From: Linanthus parryae
Taxonomy: Eukaryota > Streptophyta > Magnoliopsida > Ericales > Polemoniaceae
Length of the DNA: 64,000 bases
NCBI GenBank assembly: GCA_023055425.1
Contig: JALGPY010000010.1
Span: 23,452,363-23,516,362, forward strand
Direction of reading: 5' to 3'
Program-made: the position numbers and the translations under genes
The notes under the pieces: generated by a model
Database searches by the model: none
Told to the model about the DNA's origin: nothing
What the model saw: the letters and a program-made list of their open reading frames with translations, nothing else
In this document: positions 47,415 through 57,810 of the stretch, piece after piece
Layout of the letters: each line of letters opens with the position of its first letter
Numbering within the stretch: the stretch's first letter is position 1

Positions 47415-48695
47415 TGTCACGACCCGTATCTTTTTCTCTTTACGTTGATTAATAATACATCAGAGTAAACGCGTCATTTTTAGGCCGCGACGGAAATACG
47501 AACCTTTTGGCTTTTGAATAAAAATAGCGGAAGCTTAGAAATAGACAACTCTTTTCAATTTGAATGAAAAACGTCATTTTCCTATTCAATTGAGCAATAT
47601 TGTTTACAATTATCCAATAAAAGAATCTTGACAAATATTACAATTAATTTGCAAACGCTATAAATCTAGCCCGTCTATAGTCTCGAATCGACCCGTTCCG
47701 GTACCTGTAGATATTTTAGGGTGAGCAAAAAGCCCAGTAGGTACCGCCTAACCACTGGCGTAGAAATATAATAATCAATTAAACTGTAACATCGCGAATC
47801 ACATAATTATCAAGCTTTAGACATCATGCGAATAACAAACAATAACTTAACAATCAACATATAAGCATATAATCATGTATAGACCGTAATTACAGTAGAC
47901 GTGAAAACTATATTTCCCCTACCTCAATAATAGCTTCAGGATAACAGCTTTGAAATGATACAAGTAGCTCCTAATCTCTTATCTCGGAATATTCCCAGTA
48001 TCTCTCTATCTCACTTATCGGTAGTTGAATCGAATCTGGAATGAGAAATAACTAAAGCACTAGCCTCTATTTATAGAAGTCAACGACCAATCAGATCGCG
48101 ACGAGTCACAGGGACACATGTCGTGCATGCACTGAAAGCTGTGCCACACAACGACACGTGTTGCCTGTGTGTCACACATGGATAAGGATGGCCTCAGAGC
48201 GTGACACATAACCCCCCCTACGTGTCGCGCATGCAGGGAAAGTCGCAGATGTTGTGACACGTGTCCCTCTACGTGTCAAACATTTATTTGGCCAAATCTA
48301 AATGCTTATCCTCAACTACCGCGTCAAATAAACATGTAATTTACTCACGTCAAGCATATAAAAAGCCACATATCACAAGATGCATAAACAATACTTAATT
48401 AACACTTAAACTAAAGATTATCACTAACTAACACTTAAACTAGTAATTAGCACTAATTAACACTTAAACTAGTGGTTAGCACTAATTAACACTTAAACTA
48501 GTGATTAGCACTAATCATTCCCTAATTATTTTTATCTTTAATTTAGAAATAGAATAAGAAATTATGACTTTTGGTGTATTTCTGGTCGAGCTTAACATTT
48601 ATAGTTTAGTAATTATGAGTACATCTATCAACTACTAAACAATTAAATATGAAATAAACAGATGTAACATAAGCTTAAGAAATGCAGTTATTACA
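47415..48695 (-). repeat. LTR copy B2
   Basis: 1281 bp, nearly identical to B1. Differences noticed are ATATTG for ATATCG and CTTTTGG for CTTTCGG. Confidence 0.9.
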
Positions 48696-49040
48696 TTCTT
48701 CCCTCCTTAATAAAATTTCGTCCTCGAAATTTGAATTTTAATTATAGTGGGTTTCTATTTCAAAAATCATTCTTATCATGACATAAACAATCTCATCACT
48801 TTTGCATAGCCAGACAGCATGCCTACAACACTCCCCTTGCGCCCCGGCATACCTCGCTTGGATCAAGTTAGCCAAGACCGAGTCCCGTGCGTAGGTGACG
48901 AGCGATGCAGGTACCACACTCTACCCCAAAACGTATCCGGCATACCTCGCTTGGATCAAGTTAGCCAAGACCGAGTCCCGGGCGCAAATGTCGGGTAAGG
49001 TGGATTTAACACACCGGGCTGGCACCGCTCTGATACCACT
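48696..49040 (-). other. Internal domain 2 of the array
   Basis: 345 bp, a copy of 45813-46157. Here the primer-binding site (49027-49038) is followed by the spacer CT before the B3 LTR, instead of AA before A2. Confidence 0.9.
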
Positions 49041-50321
49041 TGTCACGACCCGTATCTTTTTCTCTTTACGTTGATTAATAATACATCAGAGTAAACGCGT
49101 CATTTTTAGGCCGCGACGGAAATACGAACCTTTTGGCTTTTGAATAAAAATAGCGGAAGCTTAGAAATAGACAACTCTTTTCAATTTGAATGAAAAACGT
49201 CATTTTCCTATTCAATTGAGCAATATCGTTTACAATTATCCAATAAAAGAATCTTGACAAATATTACAATTAATTTGCAAACGCTATAAATCTAGCCCGT
49301 CTATAGTCTCGAATCGACCCGTTCCGGTACCTGTAGATATTTTAGGGTGAGCAAAAAGCCCAGTAGGTACCGCCTAACCACTGGCGTAGAAATATAATAA
49401 TCAATTAAACTGTAACATCGCGAATCACATAATTATCAAGCTTTAGACATCATGCGAATAACAAACAATAACTTAACAATCAACATATAAGCATATAATC
49501 ATGTATAGACCGTAATTACAGTAGACGTGAAAACTATATTTCCCCTACCTCAATAATAGCTTCAGGATAACAGCTTTGAAATGATACAAGTAGCTCCTAA
49601 TCTCTTATCTCGGAATATTCCCAGTATCTCTCTATCTCACTTATCGGTAGTTGAATCGAATCTGGAATGAGAAATAACTAAAGCACTAGCCTCTATTTAT
49701 AGAAGTCAACGACCAATCAGATCGCGACGAGTCACAGGGACACATGTCGTGCATGCACTGAAAGCTGTGCCACACAACGACACGTGTTGCCTGTGTGTCA
49801 CACATGGATAAGGATGGCCTCAGAGCGTGACACATAACCCCCCCTACGTGTCGCGCATGCAGGGAAAGTCGCAGATGTTGTGACACGTGTCCCTCTACGT
49901 GTCAAACATTTATTTGGCCAAATCTAAATGCTTATCCTCAACTACCGCGTCAAATAAACATGTAATTTACTCACGTCAAGCATATAAAAAGCCACATATC
50001 ACAAGATGCATAAACAATACTTAATTAACACTTAAACTAAAGATTATCACTAACTAACACTTAAACTAGTAATTAGCACTAATTAACACTTAAACTAGTG
50101 GTTAGCACTAATTAACACTTAAACTAGTGATTAGCACTAATCATTCCCTAATTATTTTTATCTTTAATTTAGAAATAGAATAAGAAATTATGACTTTCGG
50201 TGTATTTCTGGTCGAGCTTAACATTTATAGTTTAGTAATTATGAGTACATCTATCAACTACTAAACAATTAAATATGAAATAAACAGATGTAACATAAGC
50301 TTAAGAAATGCAGTTATTACA
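49041..50321 (-). repeat. LTR copy B3 (outer 5' LTR)
   Basis: 1281 bp, ending at the right GGGGT duplication. It matches B1 closely. Confidence 0.92.
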
Positions 50322-51608
50322 GGGGTATTATTGCAGTTTTCTAAAAATTAGGGTAGGAAAAGAATTAGGTAGAAATTCTAACTTTCTGAGAATTACACCT
50401 TACCCCTAATTTCTAAAGTAGTACACATTTTTTTTTTTATTCCTTCTTCATCTCATTGTAAAAGAAATCCAATCTAAACTCTGTTAGGAAATTAGAAAAT
50501 TTAATTTAAAATTTTACCTCAAAAATCTTTGAAATATTACACATTAGCCCATCATAATTTTCAGCGGTGTTACAGATTACCCAAGCCAAAAACCGCGGAA
50601 ATCGGTCGAGAAATGAGGTGGTTCGAGTTTGCCGCCGATAGGGCTAGCGATGGTATTCGTCGGCGATTTTTCCGGCGTTCTTGGCACCGGCTGGGCTCGT
50701 CTATTGTCTCCTCGAGTCCCTGGGAGTCTCCTGGAGCAGATTTGAAGTAGTGGGTAGCTCAGGTTAGTTCGGGCTTCGAGCTCCTCGCTGACGTCAATGT
50801 CGTTGGCTGCCGGCGGTGATGGTTGCGGGTTGATTCTGCAGCTAGCTGCTGCTTCTATTGCCTCCCCTTGGGTCGAAACAGAGAGGGAGAGGGAGGCTAC
50901 GGGTCGAGGGAGGCAGATGAGAGACGTAGGTGGTGGTGACGGTGGTTCCGTTGGTTTTCTCCGGTGGCGGTGGCGTGACTTATAGCCACTGTTGCTGCTG
51001 CTGCTTCTTTCTGGCCGAGAGGGAGGGAAGAAGCAGAGGGATGGAGGGTGAGAGAGAGAGATGGAGAGAAACAGAGCAGTGGTGGTGATGATGGCGTTCT
51101 CGTCGTCTTCTCCGGCAGCGGTCGTGGCGTGGCTTACGGCCACTGCCGCTGATTCTTCTAGTTCTGTTTGGCGGGAGGGAACAGAGTGGAGGGAGAGACG
51201 GCAGTTGTGGTGGTGGTGGCGGGTGTGATGCCGGTGGTGGTGGCAGCCGGTTGTGAGTCGAAGAAGGAGAAGAAGAAGTTTAAGAAGAAGGAGGAGAGGA
51301 GAGAGAGAACAATATTTTATTCTTTTCTTTCCTTGTTTTTTGGTAGAAACCATCAGATGATGGCGTGAGAAAGGGAGGAAACTCTCTTATTTTTTATTTC
51401 ACTTTATTTTATGTTTTGTTTATTTAATTGTCTTTTACTAATTTACTCAATAGGATCTAGAGTTTCTATAAATTACAATATTTACCCCCAACTTAAACAT
51501 CATATACTTCTTGAAACAACAACTACCTCCCCTCCCGTCCTATAATTTAAAAACTAAACTATACGAAAAGTCAGCAATTACCCTTTTAAAAAAAAACGGG
51601 GTATTACA

Positions 51609-51663
51609 ATTCAAGTCCTCCAATCTTGAGTGGTGGATCTTGAAAATCTTTCTTGGGAGCCAT
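51609..51663 (-). pseudogene. Decayed gag-like reading frame, start
   Basis: An ATG at 51663 opens M-A-P-K-K-D-F-Q-D-P-P-L-K-I-G-G-L-E, which continues across the chromovirus insertion into 23412-22760. It has the look of the N-terminus of a plant gypsy polyprotein. An LTR-like sequence lies just upstream on the minus strand (51728-52605) and could be its 5' LTR. Confidence 0.4.
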
Positions 51664-51727
51664 CACAATATTCGGAAGATGAAAGTATTTGAGGAGAAGA
51701 GATGAGGGGAAGAGAGGTACTACTGGG

Positions 51728-52605
51728 TGTGCCAAGATTTGTACATACAAATTTTATGCTAATGAAAACAAAAGCGATAAATTTGGAGTATCTAATATTA
51801 TATCGATGAAGTTGATGTAGCCGATTACAATATCTGAATATAATTAAACATCAACAAAATCCTCTGATTCTTCTTCTTGAACGTCGAACCAGGACATCAC
51901 AGCTTGATCTTGGATCGAACGAGTAGGAGTTCTTCGATTTCGGCGAAGAACACGTTGAAGGTCTTAAAGAACACGAAAAACTTGCTTGAAGATCTTCGAA
52001 TGTCTGAAGAACCGGGCGACGATCTTTATGTTTGATGTATGAACTCTTCAGGGCTTTGGTAGCTTGATCTTCAGAGATCTCTCCTTCTTGCAAGATCGAA
52101 TCGTGTTATTTATGGCCTAGGTGTGACTCCTTTATATAGGCACTGGAGTAAGAGTTGTAGTCCTGTTAATACTCATACACCTAATTATATTTAATTGATT
52201 TATTCAATACAAGAATAGTCTCCACTAATAACATAGTTAATAAATGATTACTCATTTAGGAATAATGTTTTATTATTAGAAGTATTGTTTCGTATTTTCT
52301 GCACAAATTTGAAAAATGACGCGATATGATTGATCAAACTTGCTAGTCTTGTAGTTGCATCAATTTGACAAGTGGCCTTCTTTGATCGGACGTACTCGCT
52401 GACTTGTAGCCATGTCGTGCAGTGACATAGCGTCGTCATGGACCGTCCTTGTCTGTAAATAAGTGTTGCCTTATTTATAATTTAATCCATATTTAATTAT
52501 AATTCAAGGACAATAATTTGTCGAGCGATGCTTTTCGATCCACGAATTTCCAAAATAAGTGAGAACCCGTGGCGGTTTAAGTATCTGAAAATTTACATGT
52601 CTACA
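51728..52605 (-). mobile_element. LTR-like segment with TATA box
   Basis: TGTGCCAAG to GTCTACA, 878 bp, flanked by CTGGG and CTAGG, a 4-of-5 match. A minus-strand TATA (CCTATATAAAGG) lies near 52130. It is either a solo LTR with one mutated target base or the 5' LTR of the gag-like pseudogene beside it. No coding sequence. Confidence 0.45.
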
Positions 52606-53226
52606 CTAGGTCTCAAGTTGGAACTGCTGTAACCATGACTATACTTAATTGGGTCATTCTAAAAATACCATCTGACATACACTTTGGTCTCACAAAGAAA
52701 AACATTTGTTAACCAAAAGGAAGGGCCAACTTATGCGCAGAAAAGACAGCTAAAAGGGCAGGGTTTCCACTTCCGTCTCCATGTTTAAAGGGCCAACTTA
52801 TGAGCTGAAAAGACCAGTCAAAGAGTCAGTTTTCAACCCCGAACTTCTAAATTATATGACATGATACCAGGATTAAAGCGCGAAAATGGGAATGCAACGC
52901 AACCAATTTCACACTATCTTTTTTTTTTTTGCATATATCCTTTAACGCAAGTACATCATAGCAATGGAATTCTTTGAAAAACAAATAATATAAAAGCCAG
53001 CAAATGCAAACACACATACACAAGGTGATCTTGTCGCTTATTAACTTCCTCTGCGACGATGAGTTGGTCGCAAACCTCCTGTCAATACAAAATCATGCCA
53101 AATTAAATGGAATGGTATTTCAGTAGTTAATTTGTCATTAGAAAGCATTTAAACAATTGAGTGAATGTGATTTTGGTATGAGGATAAATAATGGCATACC
53201 TTGGAATATGGACAACTCTAGTCTTT
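52606..53226. other. 3' flank of the P450 gene
   Basis: No gene seen. It includes an imperfect repeat of AGGGCCAACTTATG (about 52725 and 52789) and a T run at 52919-52930. The P450 transcript 3' end is expected here, but I cannot fix a polyadenylation site. Confidence 0.5.
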
Positions 53227-54795
53227 TTACTGTCTAGGAAAGAGGTTGACCTTTAGTGGAGTCTTCATACCAGTATGGAGGTTTTGGTTCTCTGAGAGGT
53301 CAATCTTCTGATTAGCTGGAATGCTCCATTCGAAACACATGACCAAATTGGCTAGAAGGAACTCCAAATTCTGAATAGCCATTCCATATGCCGGGCACAT
53401 CCTCCTCCCAGCTCCAAACGGCATCATCTTTATCTCTGTTGTCCCAGTTAAATCGAAAGAAACCGTGGCCGCATCTCCACCTGCGACGTTTGTGGTGGTC
53501 AAGAACCTCTCAGGCTTGAACTCCATGGGCTCCTCCCACACCTTGGGATCCATTCCTAACTCTGCTAGCATGAAGATAACCATGGCATTGGTGGGGATAG
53601 TATATCCCTCCAACTCCACCTCTTGAGTTACAGCATGAGGGATCCCGAAATGCGTTGGTGGATGACGCCTTAGACCTTCCAAGACCACGGCTTTTAAGTA
53701 AGGCATGTGTTGCAGATCCTCTTCTTTTACTCTACCGGTTACAGGCGAAACAACTTGCTTGATCTCTTGGTACAACTTGAGTTGTATGTTAGGGTTCTTT
53801 ACTAGATTCGCCATGATCCACTCTAGCGTGATGGACGTTGTATCCGTCCCCGCTAAGAGAAACTCAACGCAGAGACTAGCCATCTCTTTGTAACTCAGAT
53901 TTCTCTTCTGGTCGGGCAGCTCAAGATCCATCAATGTGTCTACATATGCCGTGGGATCTTCATTCTTGTTTTTGCCCCTCTGCCTTACGTGCTCGATTCG
54001 CGATTTGATCAAAGGGACTAGTAAATCCTCCTGATTTTGGTTCCCCCTTGCCAACTCCTCGTAACGGTCAGGGAACAAGATCTTCGACAGCCTGGGGAAC
54101 ACGTTAAGAGCTGTTGACCGCGATGCTATCAGCATGACTTGGTTAACCGCTGTTTGGACATCCCGGATTTTCTCATCCTCCAACCGTTTCCCCAGGCACA
54201 TGAATACTGAGAGAGAGAACGTGGCGTACTGGAAATGACTCAGTACGCCGATCCGACGACTGGACGACGACTCGTCCAGCAGACGGTCGATTAGCGTCTG
54301 GAGGACCCAATCACGAGCACCTGAGAAGGACATGGCCTGGGTAGGATTAAGAACCCCTGAGGTTAGGTTGCGGCGGAGAAGGCGCCAAGTGGAGCCGTAG
54401 GGAGCCAATGAAATCAGATCCTGGCTTTCTTTCTTCATGAACTTGACTGTTTCGACTGCTTTAGGACGCTCCGAGAATATGGCACCTTTTTGGATAAGAG
54501 CCTCATGGGCGGCGGAATGGCTGCTGATGAAAATAGCCCGGATAGGGCCTATCCGTAGTCCAAAGATGGGTCCATACTTGGACTTGAGGTCAAGGATTAC
54601 CTTCTCCAGCCCGGAGGAGAATTTAGGTGGAAATAGGACGCCGGCCAGAAAACCAAGTGTAGACGGTCCCGGGGGAAGGTGTTTCTTTTTGGTAGCTGAG
54701 GATCTGGTGGAGCTAGTAGCCAATGTATTTATGAGACATTTGAGGAAGAACGAGACACAAATGGATGCGATCACGAATGCAATCCAGCGTTCCAT
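53227..54795 (-). CDS. CYP89A: Cytochrome P450, CYP89A-type, intact and intronless
   Basis: A 522-residue haem monooxygenase, normal length for the family. The N-terminus has a membrane anchor (residues 5-27) and a proline hinge (P41-P-G-P44). The C-helix W137-R is present. The I-helix oxygen-binding motif is A315-G-T-D-T-T320. The K-helix E-x-x-R is E373-G-L-R376, PERF is P428-E-R-F431, and the haem loop is F460-G-A-G-R-R-M-C467, with C467 the haem thiolate. The usual Gly two residues after that Cys is Ala469, within C-P-A-Y-G. The set fits plant A-type P450s, and the overall sequence fits CYP89A, which are typically single-exon as here. Arabidopsis CYP89A9 acts in chlorophyll catabolite oxidation; whether this protein shares that substrate is unknown. 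It would sit on the ER facing the cytosol, supplied by P450 reductase. No stop or frameshift is seen. It is the only clear host gene in the window. Confidence 0.9.
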   Translation of the reverse strand: MERWIAFVIASICVSFFLKCLINTLATSSTRSSATKKKHLPPGPSTLGFLAGVLFPPKFSSGLEKVILDLKSKYGPIFGLRIGPIRAIFISSHSAAHEALIQKGAIFSERPKAVETVKFMKKESQDLISLAPYGSTWRLLRRNLTSGVLNPTQAMSFSGARDWVLQTLIDRLLDESSSSRRIGVLSHFQYATFSLSVFMCLGKRLEDEKIRDVQTAVNQVMLIASRSTALNVFPRLSKILFPDRYEELARGNQNQEDLLVPLIKSRIEHVRQRGKNKNEDPTAYVDTLMDLELPDQKRNLSYKEMASLCVEFLLAGTDTTSITLEWIMANLVKNPNIQLKLYQEIKQVVSPVTGRVKEEDLQHMPYLKAVVLEGLRRHPPTHFGIPHAVTQEVELEGYTIPTNAMVIFMLAELGMDPKVWEEPMEFKPERFLTTTNVAGGDAATVSFDLTGTTEIKMMPFGAGRRMCPAYGMAIQNLEFLLANLVMCFEWSIPANQKIDLSENQNLHTGMKTPLKVNLFPRQ

Positions 54796-54883
54796 ATTTA
54801 TCTATATGTCGCTCAACCAAAAAAAGGTTGTTATGATTGATTGCTACCTGTGGATGGCATGCTATTAGGGTGAAGACCTTGTG

Positions 54884-54891
54884 CTTATATA
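54884..54891 (-). promoter_or_regulatory. TATA box of the P450 gene
   Basis: The minus strand reads TATATAAG about 90 bases before the ATG at 54795. This would place the transcription start about 55-65 bases upstream of the ATG. Confidence 0.7.
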
Positions 54892-54899
54892 GAGGGTCT

Positions 54900-55424
54900 G
54901 TGTGATCAATTTCACCTTACCCCTCTATGTTTATGTGAGTTCTCTTTATGGCCATTGTCCTATTTACGTTTTTTCTTTCCGAAATTGCAGAAGCGTAACG
55001 GAGGCTACTAGCAATCTCATTACCGTCTTAAGTGTGAGCAATGCAATTAATATGTAATCAAACATGAAATATTTTACAAGAAGGTAATGTTACATGTTAG
55101 TATAGATAATAGACGTGGCAATAGAACCGAAAAACCTCATTTTGTTTTGAGAAAAACCACATCCAATGTTACATCCATGAAAAAGATTGAAAAGAAAGAG
55201 ACACTGCTTGTTGGAAAGTTAAATTGATTAGATTTAGTGTTTCATTGATAAAATAGTGCTGTTAAAAATTGTCAGCAACATCTTTCTCCATTCGGAAAAG
55301 AGAAACTTGGCGGTGCAAAGTAGGACTTGAACCGAACATGGACGCACTGGGTGTGTGTGTGAAGCATAACTTAGCTGGCGTAAATATATAATGCATATTT
55401 TATATAGTAGATAGATCTCTATAT
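54900..55424. other. Upstream region of the P450 gene
   Basis: AT-rich, no gene or recognised repeat. It presumably holds the P450 promoter. Confidence 0.5.
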
Positions 55425-56667
55425 CTTGTAAATTATTAAGTCAGGGATTTTTTATTGTATCGTGTTGATTACTCTAATGTTTTTATTTATAAATTGTAAA
55501 AAAAATATAGTCAACGCATAGCTGGAGGCATGCCAAAAGCACGTTTAAAAAATATTTGTTGCTCTGGACGCAATAACTGTGCATTAGTTATATATTTATG
55601 TTTACAAAAAACTAAAAACAATGTGTAAACAAATTTTAGGTACAAAACAAGCCAAGAGGGACGATCATACCGCAGAGGGATTAGAAATAGACGGGGATGA
55701 TATATGTGCATGTCAACTGTTGAATATGGGAGTCCATGTTGATGATCGGCCGATTCAACAGTCCATTAGACCACCTCAAGCAGGAATGTTATAAAAAATA
55801 AGAACATCATTGTCAAAAAACATGCTCCAGATTAACTTTAAATAGGTCATCGTAAACCGCTCCATCCAAAAATCCATCTGACCATATTTACCAGTGCTTG
55901 AAACCAAACACAGAATTTATGATCATGGTCCAACCAATCCATTAAACCTCTCAAGCAGGAACCATGAACTTAAAAACAAAAGCATAACAACATTTTATTT
56001 CTTGTAGCTTGGTTACAACTTCATTAGAGAATGAGAGCTCTTGTAAATTATTAAGTCAGGGATTTTCTATTGTATCGTGTTCATTACTCTAATGTTTTTA
56101 TTACTTTGTTTAACTAAATATAAATTGTAAAAAAATTATAGTCAATGCATAGCTGGAGGCATGCCAAAAACACGTTAAAAAAATATTCGTTGCTGGACGC
56201 AATAAATGTGCATTAGTTATTTATTTATTTTTACAAAAAACTAAAAACAAAGAGTAAAAAAATTTAGGTACAAAACAAGCCAAGAGGGACGATCATAACG
56301 CTGAGGGATTAGAAATAGAGGGGGATGATATATGTGCATGTCAACTGTTGAATGAGAGGGTCCATATTGATGATCGGTCGATCCAACAGTCCATTAGACC
56401 ACCTCAAGCAGGAATGTTATACGAAAATAAGAACATCATTGTCAAAAAACATGCTCGAGATTAAGTTTAAATAGGTCATCGTAAACCGCTCCATCCAAAA
56501 ATCCATCTGACGATATTTACCAGTGCTTGAAACCAAACACAGTATTGATGATCATGGTCCAACCAATCCATTAAACCTCTCAAGCAGGAACCATGAACTT
56601 AAAAACAAAAGCATAACTACATTTTATTTGTTGTAGCTTGGTTACAACTTCATTAGGGAATGAGAGC
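55425..56667. repeat. 615-bp direct tandem duplication
   Basis: Copy 1 is 55425-56039 and copy 2 is 56040-56667. They are collinear with scattered substitutions and small indels (for example TGTGTAAAC versus GAGTAAAA). Both copies start CTTGTAAATTATTAAGTCAG. No coding function is recognised in the unit. Confidence 0.92.
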
Positions 56668-57170
56668 TCTCCTTACCCTCACTTGCTATTTGGTATTGAG
56701 AGACATGGACACAAGTGGTTTAACATTGCCGTTTCCCTTTTGCGCAAATGCTAATTTGTTCATCTTCTTCCCCATTAACTCTCCATTGCAAAAACTGGCC
56801 AGCTTCAGGTTCTTACCTGCCAACACCGTGCTCCCACTCAACCGGCCGGTGGCCATTAACGCGATCCCGCCGTCGGCCGATTATACCGTTGTGTCGAAAT
56901 CTGACCGAGCAAATCGGAATTTACTGAATTAAGGCAGAGAAATTTGTGAGAGCTTAGTGCTGGTTACGTTATAGGCATAGAAACAGAAGATTGGGCCACG
57001 TTACCCATATTTGATTGTATCGACCAGCTCTCTTGTGTTTGTGTGAGCTTGTAATATTTCAAATACACTAGGAAAATTATTGGAAGGCCCGATAGTTCAT
57101 GTTTAGTTACCTGTTGGGGAATATTTGTTGGTGCTGTTTGACGATTAATCCATATAAGTAGAAAAGGTTT
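56668..57170. other. Unassigned segment with a short open frame
   Basis: A 90-codon plus-strand frame (56660-56932) begins inside the end of the duplication and has a hydrophobic start. It resembles nothing I know, and its GC-richer part (56810-56890) could equally be part of a gene on the other strand. I do not call a gene here. Confidence 0.35.
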
Positions 57171-57300
57171 GGGGTGTAGTTGAGTTGGTTGGACTTGCAT
57201 TCTTAAGGCATTGGGCGCATTTCCTTAGAGGTCTTGAGTTTGAACATTGAGCCCATTGGCCTCTACAGCAGCGAGTCCATTGAGTACATTGAAATATGTA
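57171..57300 (+). mobile_element. tRNA-derived SINE-like element
   Basis: It starts GGGGTGTAGTTGAGTTGG, which fits a Pol III A box at 57177-57189. A B-box-like GAGTTTGAACA follows at 57236-57246, a spacing of about 50 bases. Plant SINE heads look like this. The 3' end and target duplications could not be fixed, and it may be truncated. Confidence 0.5.
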
Positions 57301-57565
57301 TCTTCCTCCTCCATCGCAATTCCTCTTTAAATCCTCCTCACCTTCGATCCCTCTCCTTCCACATCGCATCCCTCTCTCTCACGATCCCTCTCGCCTCTCT
57401 CTGCAATAACCGAATCCTTCACCACCAACGTCTTCTCTCTCTCTCTCTCTATCTCTCCGCGGCTCTCTGTTCGCCAGAAGAAGAAAAGAGCAGGGCGGCA
57501 GCAACCAGAACAGGTCGGAAAGACCAGTCAGGCCCCCCACCACCACTCCAAGTTTCGGATTATTG

Positions 57566-57647
<82 letters not shown>

Positions 57648-57810
57648 CCCCTTCTTCTCTTTGTGTTCCTCCAGTGTCCAGGGTCGTTTCTGACCCCTTT
57701 GTCTTCGAGCAGTTCGTCGGCTACAAAGAACTCTCCGGGTCTCTTCTTCGTTGCCTTTTCCTGTCGTCAATCTTTCCTCGTGTTAGACTCCATCTTTTCA
57801 ACTTGTAAGT
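57301..57810 (+). other. CT-rich leader-like region
   Basis: A strongly pyrimidine-rich plus strand resembling a plant 5' UTR, with GCCAGAAGAAGAAAAG in the middle and a long CT tract. Open frames through it consist of Ser/Leu repeats and are not credible proteins. It may be the start of a gene without recognisable exons here, or a retroelement tail. Confidence 0.4.
57566..57644. repeat. (CT)n microsatellite
   Basis: About 75 bases of CT dinucleotides with one CCT interruption near the start. Confidence 0.95.

Larger units (their letters stand above)
43275..50321 (-). mobile_element. Tandem array of a coding-free gypsy (LARD-like) element
   Basis: The array is bounded by TGTCACGACC and GTTATTACA and by the duplication GGGGT (43270-43274 and 50322-50326). 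Left to right it is A1 (43275-44531), B1 (44532-45812), internal (45813-46157), A2 (46158-47414), B2 (47415-48695), internal (48696-49040) and B3 (49041-50321). All B copies are 1281 bp and both A copies 1257 bp; copies of one type differ at only one or a few bases. The unit A+B+internal is 2883 bp. The internal is 345 bp: primer-binding site, a duplicated 44-bp block and a polypurine tract. No gene is present. Confidence 0.92.
40462..50574 (-). mobile_element. Tekay-like solo LTR, interrupted
   Basis: It starts TGTAACACCCCC and ends GCGGTGTTACA, with a perfect GATTA duplication (40457-40461 and 50575-50579). Without the array at 43275-50321 it is about 3.06 kb. It is non-coding. A block near 40950-41045 repeats GTCCGAAGAC five times. 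The interior resembles chromovirus LTRs rather than a gene. Orientation is minus, judged from its termini. Confidence 0.87.
23413..51608 (-). mobile_element. Tekay/Del-type Ty3/gypsy chromovirus with nested insertions
   Basis: The element is bounded by TGTAACAG...GGTATTACA and by the perfect duplication ATTCA (23408-23412 and 51609-51613). The minus-strand order is 5' LTR (51608-31848, carrying two large insertions), primer-binding site, gag, protease, RT, RNase H, integrase, chromodomain, polypurine tract and 3' LTR (26522-23413). The interior is about 5.3 kb, normal for the lineage. All genes are frameshifted, and the LTRs differ at 5 of the first 51 bases, so it is old and inactive. Confidence 0.93.
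31848..51608 (-). repeat. 5' LTR of the chromovirus, in three pieces
   Basis: The LTR is present as 31848-33639, 39957-40461 and 50575-51608, each collinear with the 3' LTR. The gaps are the insertions at 33640-39956 and 40462-50574. Without them it is about 3.3 kb. Its last piece carries a long minus-strand frame (50577-51353) in a GC-rich, low-complexity block; the 3' LTR preserves only its start, so I do not call it a gene. Confidence 0.9.

Noticed and set aside
44566..50000. 61- and 66-codon minus-strand frames found three times each
   Set aside because: They sit in the three B-type LTR copies; their recurrence reflects the array.
43275..50321. Regular repeats considered as a CRISPR-like or satellite array
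   Set aside because: Units are kilobase-sized LTRs with primer-binding sites and target duplications in a plant genome.
56660..56932. 90-codon frame as a small gene
   Set aside because: No recognisable domain, no promoter, and its start lies inside a tandem duplication; evidence too weak.
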